Below, piece by piece: positions 58,823 to 64,000 of a DNA stretch of 64,000 nucleotides (positions within the stretch are counted from its first letter, which is position 1; the number at the start of each line of letters is the position of its first letter). A model generated the notes under the pieces. The model was not told the DNA's origin. It was given only the letters and a program-made list of their open reading frames with translations, and did not search any database. Source of the DNA: Tomocerus qinae (lineage: Eukaryota; Arthropoda; Collembola; Entomobryomorpha; Tomoceridae); NCBI GenBank assembly GCA_020055645.1, contig CM034546.1:64666001-64730000 (forward strand), written 5' to 3'. The position numbers and the translations under genes are program-made.

Positions 58823-60265
58823 ATGTCTGAATTACCATTAAGAAATCGTACTATAAAACGCGAAATTGAAGATGAAGATTCAAGTAGTGCTACTGAAGTT
58901 GACTCTGACATCGAGATAATAGATTTTATCCTTCCGGATCTTGAAAATAGTCCTTCTTCTGTGGTTGCTGTCGATGTCGACGAATTTCTTGATGAGGTTC
59001 TTCTTGGACATGACCAAATTCCTATCCGTAAGGTCATCTGTCGCGGTATTTGCATGAAGAATTTGATACCCGAAGTTCTGCATTATCTAGTGTATCCAGA
59101 CAATTGCGATTGTCTATTCCATTACGGTTGTCAGTGCGCCCACGTTTATTTGAGCCTATCTGAGTTACAACGCCGGTATTCTATTGGAGAGTTTATGTTG
59201 CGACTCATGAAGTCCCGTCCTGGGCGACGATTTGATTACTCCAGTGCCATTTTTGATCAACAATTGAGTTGTCCTGGATGTGGCGTAATCTACGAAGGTG
59301 TGCGAGTGTATCTCCCACCTGTTGATGAAGATCTGGACGACGGAAATCGCTTAGGAGGTGAAGGTAATCATAATTTCATAGATATTAATTTTTTAGAAAC
59401 AAGATGTATATGTCATAGTCCTGTTGGGATTCCGTTTTCTAATTAATGTAATTATTTGTAGAAATTTTCAACGGGTTACGTGAAACGGTGACTTTTTCTG
59501 GTGGAACGGTTCGCGTATTGGCTTGCGATTTACCTCTAATATTAGAAGACTGCAGCGTGGTTATTTCAACAGATCCAGGTAATGACAAATATTCCTCTTT
59601 TGGTATATGAGAATTTTTGATTTAAAATTTGACATTTTTATTATTGGTATGTGTCGTAGTCCCAGTTGATGCTCCTGAAGAAGTTGAAGTTCCCTGTAGT
59701 TCTGTGGTAGCTGGAAGTAGTCGCAGTATTGAAGCTCCTTTGATTCGTGTTCAGGCTACTAGTAGTGTATACGTTGCTGGAAGTGGGATCTCTGGTGCCA
59801 ATTTTTCTACTCTTGAGGCTGATGACTTTATTGGTGATGCAAATATGGATGTTGATGGTTTTGGTAAGATTTTATTTTTACTATATGTCATCGTCCATTA
59901 GGGTAGTCCATGAAATGTAGGTTTCATGTCCTTGAGTATTCATAACCGAATTGTATTGATTGTTTATTTTATTGTAGATGCGAATGAAGATGATTTAGCT
60001 TCAGTTGACGAAGATGTTGAAGCTCGCCAGTTGATGCTTGAGGAAGCGGTTCAACATGGACCCTCCCCTCGGGTGACGGATTACTGTACAGGTTGTGGTA
60101 AGTTCTATTTTGGCAATTGCGTGACTTAGTTGAAGTTGTCCAATTGCTTAATATAGATTATTTTAAGACATTATTTACAAAGAAACTTATATAATATGTT
60201 TGTTATCTTTAGGCGATTCGAGCCAAACGCACGCAAACGTGCAAGATGTTACGAGACTGACGTAG
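58823..60265 (+). CDS. Cys-rich acidic multi-exon protein, unknown
   Basis: Exons 58823-59357, 59462-59578, 59660-59863, 59978-60097 and 60213-60265 join, every intron in phase 1, into 342 residues. The N-terminus is acidic (REIEDEDSSSATEVDSDIEI). Residues about 70-170 hold a Cys/His cluster, CRGIC, NCDCLFHYGCQCAHVYL and LSCPGCG, spaced somewhat like a RING or other zinc-binding domain, with basic stretch MKSRPGRRFDYSS. Later exons are acidic and low-complexity, ending VTDYCTGCGDSS. The last exon stops at TAG 60263-60265, but a C2H2 finger in the next frame follows at once (see 60266-60362). Base composition is less AT-rich than in neighbouring genes and the gene is surrounded by transposon parts, so it may belong to a mobile element. 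I do not recognise the family. Confidence 0.6.
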
Positions 60266-60362
60266 GCAAAGAAGGAAATATGTGTGTCATATTTGCAAGA
60301 AAAGTTATTCGCGGTCGGATAATTTGAAGAAACACCTTCGCAAGGTTCATAAACTTGACTAG
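60266..60362 (+). pseudogene. Out-of-frame C2H2 finger at the end of the Cys-rich gene
   Basis: The frame encodes RRKYVCHICKKSYSRSDNLK and continues KHLRKVHKLD before a stop at 60360-60362: a complete C2H2 finger. It starts directly after the stop of the predicted last exon, in a different frame, with a TGA upstream in its own frame. I found no pair of splice sites giving the needed phase. A one- or two-base indel near 60255-60265, or a sequencing error, would explain it. Confidence 0.55.
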
Positions 60363-61201
60363 CCTGCTTTCCTAATAATCTTTTCCTTTGTACCACTTTT
60401 GGCATTATACATTCCTTTGGGTGTTAATAAATTAAAGTAGTGTCATTGTAGTGGTAGATGATGTTGCCTATGACATATAGTCATATTTTTGTATTCTTGG
60501 TATACGTAGATTTAGTTGTTGTTAATAAAATTATGCCTTATTGTTAACTTAAGCCTTGCTTGCATTCCATTTTCCAAATTCGCATTTCTTCCCGCAGTGC
60601 ATATAATAATATTTTGCAATCATATTGTTCTGGTGTTTGTAGTGTGAATTCTTCGTTGTGTATATGCTATTCAATCACAAACAGCGTTTTCTGATGATGT
60701 TGAGCAGTTCTGTGAGGTAAGTCTGCATTGCAATGGAAACTGCCATTACCCCTCCATCGGAACTAGGAAATCGTCCCGTTATGCGGACACGCATGTATTC
60801 TGATGACTGATTGGAGATGATTTAATATGGCAATGGAAACTCCCATTACCCCTCCATAGCACGTGACCGATTTAGCGGACACTTAAAAACTGATGATTCT
60901 TCACCACTGATAATATTCTGCTGTTACAAATCTTGCGTTGTACTTATTTTTATGTTATACTATATGATCTGTATACTGTATATTATACTGTTATATTAAC
61001 AACATTATATTAGGTATTAGTGTACTGTGTATAACATGCTTGCGGTTATATAGATATTCGTAAAATTATAAGGTATACGAGTGCTTACACTTCTATTACA
61101 TTTGTTAGTGGTACTATTACTATATTATTCGATATGATGACATACATAAGTAATAGATAGATATTACTACGTAATGGTAAATAGTATTTAAACTCCTGTA
61201 T
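60363..61201. other. Intergenic with a repeated 25-bp motif
   Basis: AATAAA at about 60426-60431 may end the preceding transcript. The motif GCAATGGAAACTGCCATTAC continuing CCCTCCAT appears at about 60730 and again at about 60832 (one change), 100 bp apart. Each contains a small inverted repeat, ATGGNNNCTNCCAT. Otherwise no gene seen. Confidence 0.5.
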
Positions 61202-62944
61202 TTAACAAACTTTCACTTTCTTACGATGATTACTTGTGTGTACCAACGAAGTTGCTAACATTTTGATTCTTATGAAATTGACAATGTACGAGTTGTACCC
61301 GATTGAAATTTTACATTGTTTCGCTAATTTAAATATACTTGCTTTCCAAATTCTTTTATCCTCTGATCCAAAAATTTCCCGTCCATTAAAATACATCGAA
61401 ATCATTTTAAAACAATAACTAACTGTCCTCTTACAGCTTCCTTTAACCCTAACAAGATTATGCTTAAAAGTATCATTTCTGTTGCTATTACTGTATGTTT
61501 TTGGTATACAACTGTTTGACAACGAACTGTAAGTGTATCTTGTAGCTTCCAAACTAATTATTGCCTTAATTGAATTAGATATGCTTTGCCAATTAGATTT
61601 AATCCTATCTCTAGCTAACCATACAAGATTAACCATACACAATAACGTATGTAATACAGTCTTCCATACTTGGTAATGTTTCAATATACGTTTACGTTTC
61701 ACCCTTCTTCTCATTGACTGTCCATCACGACAATCTTGCCAACCAAACGGCATATCTGCATTCATACTGACGCATGACTTCCCTTTATTGCCTGCATCTG
61801 TCATACTGACGCACGACTTTTCTTCACTGCCTGCATCTTCCATACTGACGCATGAATTTTCTTCATTGCCTGCATCTTCTAAATTGCTTAAGGCTTCCTT
61901 CAAAAATTTATTCAATTCAATCTTCTTGATACTCCGAGAATTTCCTCGATATCTTAACCCTTGGTTTGATTGATACAACGATTTTTCATCATATTGACCT
62001 TTTCCTGTTTCCAATCCCAAATCCTTTTCAAAAACTTCCATACCATCATTTCTTCTTCTCAACCTTAAATCTTCCTTTCCTCCATGAACCGTTTGTCTGC
62101 TTCTCACTTCTTCCTCGTACCTTGATGGTGGGTGATCAATCCAATCATCTTTGGTTGTTTGATAATTTGCTGTTGTTATGTTGACATCATTGACTGTTTC
62201 CGATTCCAAGTCGTCTGCAGTCGTATTCCTAGAATCTACTGTCCAGATTCCTCTAAACCTGTAGTCCTTCGAATTTTCTATTATTGATGCTGTAGAAGTT
62301 ATATATGCAGTTATTTCATGTAACACGCAAATTGTATCGATGTTCTTCTTCGCAGATCTTTTCCGTCGACGTTTCTTCTTCCAATTCTTAACTACTAGTG
62401 ACGTGTACCCATCACGACAAGCCCAATTCTTCTCATTCCATCTTCCGTAATCCTTTAAATCTTCTTCAATCGTTAAACAACGTTGGACCAATTCACTGAC
62501 AGTGTAGGTCGACAATCCATTCGTAAATATTCTGATACGTGGGTGCAAAGCCTGTCTGCATCTCTTCACGATATCTTCTTCACATTCTTCTGGAAAAACT
62601 TCTTTATTCAATTTGACAATGGAATATATAAAACTTTCTGAATTCTCCGATTCTTCCTGTCGCATATTTACTAATCGTTTCATTTTTCGATGTCTTACAC
62701 TATACGTTTCATATCTCTTCCGATATTCTAACTTAAATAAATCCCAAGTTACAATCCCTTGTTTAACATGATTAAACCAACTACGGTCATTGCCTTTCAA
62801 AATTCTAGGTAGGTATTCTATCCATAACAATTTGTTTAATCTTATTGCCTTATAATAACATTCTAAATCCAATAAATAATCTGTAACTGAACAATCTTCA
62901 TAACTCTTAGGTATAGGTATATTGCATGTACATAACATATCCAT
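61202..62944 (-). CDS. Retrotransposon Gag-like protein
   Basis: An uninterrupted 580-codon frame. Residues about 30-170 fit the retrotransposon Gag (Ty3-type capsid) pattern: LPRILKGNDRSWFNHVK, then VTWDLFKLEYRKRYE, with a following helical region ALHPRIRIFTNGLSTYTVSE. A basic stretch NWKKKRRRKRSAKKN follows. No CCHC knuckle is seen. Around residues 360-400 a 15-residue unit (EDAGNEENSCVSM type) occurs three times in tandem. The C-terminal third is Lys/Asn/Ser-rich with no domain. Gag forms the particle that packages the element's RNA. The frame is intact, which argues for a young or domesticated copy. No reverse transcriptase follows within the minus-strand downstream region. Confidence 0.6.
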   Translation of the reverse strand: MDMLCTCNIPIPKSYEDCSVTDYLLDLECYYKAIRLNKLLWIEYLPRILKGNDRSWFNHVKQGIVTWDLFKLEYRKRYETYSVRHRKMKRLVNMRQEESENSESFIYSIVKLNKEVFPEECEEDIVKRCRQALHPRIRIFTNGLSTYTVSELVQRCLTIEEDLKDYGRWNEKNWACRDGYTSLVVKNWKKKRRRKRSAKKNIDTICVLHEITAYITSTASIIENSKDYRFRGIWTVDSRNTTADDLESETVNDVNITTANYQTTKDDWIDHPPSRYEEEVRSRQTVHGGKEDLRLRRRNDGMEVFEKDLGLETGKGQYDEKSLYQSNQGLRYRGNSRSIKKIELNKFLKEALSNLEDAGNEENSCVSMEDAGSEEKSCVSMTDAGNKGKSCVSMNADMPFGWQDCRDGQSMRRRVKRKRILKHYQVWKTVLHTLLCMVNLVWLARDRIKSNWQSISNSIKAIISLEATRYTYSSLSNSCIPKTYSNSNRNDTFKHNLVRVKGSCKRTVSYCFKMISMYFNGREIFGSEDKRIWKASIFKLAKQCKISIGYNSYIVNFIRIKMLATSLVHTSNHRKKVKVC

Positions 62945-63057
62945 CTTTCTTATACTATTAGCAAATTAGCATTAACTTAACAAATTCTGAGTAACCAATA
63001 ATTAGTCATACACGCATATCGTCAAACCTTAAAACAACTTCTGTCAAAAAAAATTGT

Positions 63058-63423
63058 CTAAAATCCTCTATGTCGTGATTGTACTCGATTTGCCATGTCC
63101 ATAAGCTCGGAGTTTTGTAATAAGTCAATTCCAATTACAATAGGTACATCTAAGAACGGATCTATTTTAAAATTGTGTTCTATGGTAACACCGTCTTTAT
63201 ATAGTCGTAATTTGAAATAATACGTTCTCGTGTCTTTAGTAATGTCTTCAATTATTGTGTATGCACTACTCCTCTGTATACCAAAAGTCTCTGCAAATGC
63301 TAAAGCAGTCCGATTGTGTATTAAAGATATTTGTTCGTTAGTATTAATTCTAGCTAACAGATTATACTTTGTTCTTGTGTTGCTATATGGATTTCGTACT
63401 TTTATATCTGTTGTACATATCAT
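63058..63423 (-). CDS. Retropepsin-like protease fragment
   Basis: 121 codons with the C-terminal signature of a retrotransposon aspartic protease, DVPIVIGIDLLQNSELMDM, which resembles the usual ILGxDFL segment. The region where the catalytic D-T/S-G should be reads LIHNRTALAFAETFGI, without the Asp, so it would be inactive. It lies upstream of the Gag-like frame on the same strand, the reverse of the usual gag-then-protease order, so it may be the end of another element copy. Confidence 0.4.
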   Translation of the reverse strand: MICTTDIKVRNPYSNTRTKYNLLARINTNEQISLIHNRTALAFAETFGIQRSSAYTIIEDITKDTRTYYFKLRLYKDGVTIEHNFKIDPFLDVPIVIGIDLLQNSELMDMANRVQSRHRGF

Positions 63424-63479
63424 AACTTATACAAATGACAATAATTAACGCTTCCAATTAATTTAAATTACGAACTTTT

Positions 63480-64000
63480 TCCAATAAGTTCGTTTACATC
63501 AAAATGATATTGTATTCTACTATTCATAAAATGCTTAACATCCAGATTTAATTACTTATTCTTATTTATCTGTAGTTAACCTTGCTTACTAAAGTTCATG
63601 CGTAGCTTGGAATTTACCTCCTACACCTACAGTATCAAACGTTCCACTGGTTTGACTACGAACTATTACCCCCAATAGCTCGTTTACATACAATTCCAAT
63701 GACCTTACTTATCTATTTTCCGTGCTACTTGGAATTTACCACAGCAGTTACAATAGATATGTTTCACTCACATTAACTTAACAAACTTAATCTTATTTCT
63801 ACTTATTGTAATTTTTTGTCTGCTACCTGGAATTTGCCTGGGCAGTTACAATAGGTTACTTATTTAAATCTAGTATCCCAATTTTTCACAATTTACTTAT
63901 TTGTATTCTAATATTATTATTATCTGTATTTTAATATTCACAGCCGAATGGAACTTCCCAAATCAGCCTACAGTCACTCAACTGAAATACAATATTCTGT
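63480..64000. repeat. Degenerate 100-120-bp tandem repeats
   Basis: The motif CTTGGAATTTACC or close variants recurs near 63607, 63727, 63825 and 63946, each time followed by a CAGTTACAATAG- or CAGTCACTCAAC-like block and AT-rich sequence. The array continues beyond the window edge. It may be the leader or LTR region of the element encoding the Gag-like frame. Confidence 0.5.

Noticed and set aside
58684..59055. 123-codon minus-strand frame
   Set aside because: Lies opposite exon 1 of the Cys-rich gene and shows no domain; low-complexity Ser/Thr/Asn content is a shadow of the acidic coding strand.

Overview
The window is AT-rich eukaryotic DNA with spliced genes on both strands. Exon-intron structures can be solved by joining GT-AG boundaries that keep frame. 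The gene content is arthropod: a seven-transmembrane gustatory receptor, two divergent ionotropic receptors, a ZAD C2H2 zinc-finger gene, a thioester protein and a PDGFR/VEGFR-like receptor kinase. A springtail or another basal hexapod or crustacean is my guess; the sequence does not prove the group.

Layout. 1-7 kb is repeats: a tandem-repeat element with inverted arms that encloses a Helitron-like element, then a dead Ty3-type pol fragment and one copy of a duplicated intergenic block. 7.8-15.7 kb is a chemoreceptor cluster on the minus strand: an intact gustatory receptor (3 exons), an ionotropic receptor broken by a 215-bp hAT-like MITE, and an ionotropic receptor remnant. 16-24 kb is repeats again: the second copy of the duplicated block, a 1.4-kb non-autonomous element, and an inverted second copy of the Helitron-like element. 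24.8-31.2 kb holds an ING-type PHD protein with an unusual tandem-repeat insert, and a second ionotropic receptor. A direct copy of that receptor's upstream region lies at 32.1-33.4 kb without a gene and carries two MITE insertions whose empty sites survive in the other copy. 34.2-41.7 kb is a 19-exon receptor tyrosine kinase with an HSD instead of HRD catalytic motif. 43.0-50.0 kb holds a ZAD zinc-finger gene, a SINA/SIAH-like gene (minus) and a small secreted coiled-coil protein. After two more copies of the 1.4-kb element comes a thioester-containing protein (53.4-57.8 kb) that ends inside its thioester domain, immediately before an LTR retrotransposon 3' end and another Helitron-like terminus. 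58.8-64 kb has a Cys-rich multi-exon gene of unknown function with an out-of-frame C2H2 finger, followed by minus-strand Gag-like and protease-like reading frames.

The genes do not form a pathway. The clearest story is structural: several nested or paired transposon families, with related empty sites visible inside the window, have reshaped a chemoreceptor cluster and probably truncated an immune gene. Exon coordinates below are manual splice predictions checked for phase, not transcript-supported. I saw no tRNA, rRNA or CRISPR array.
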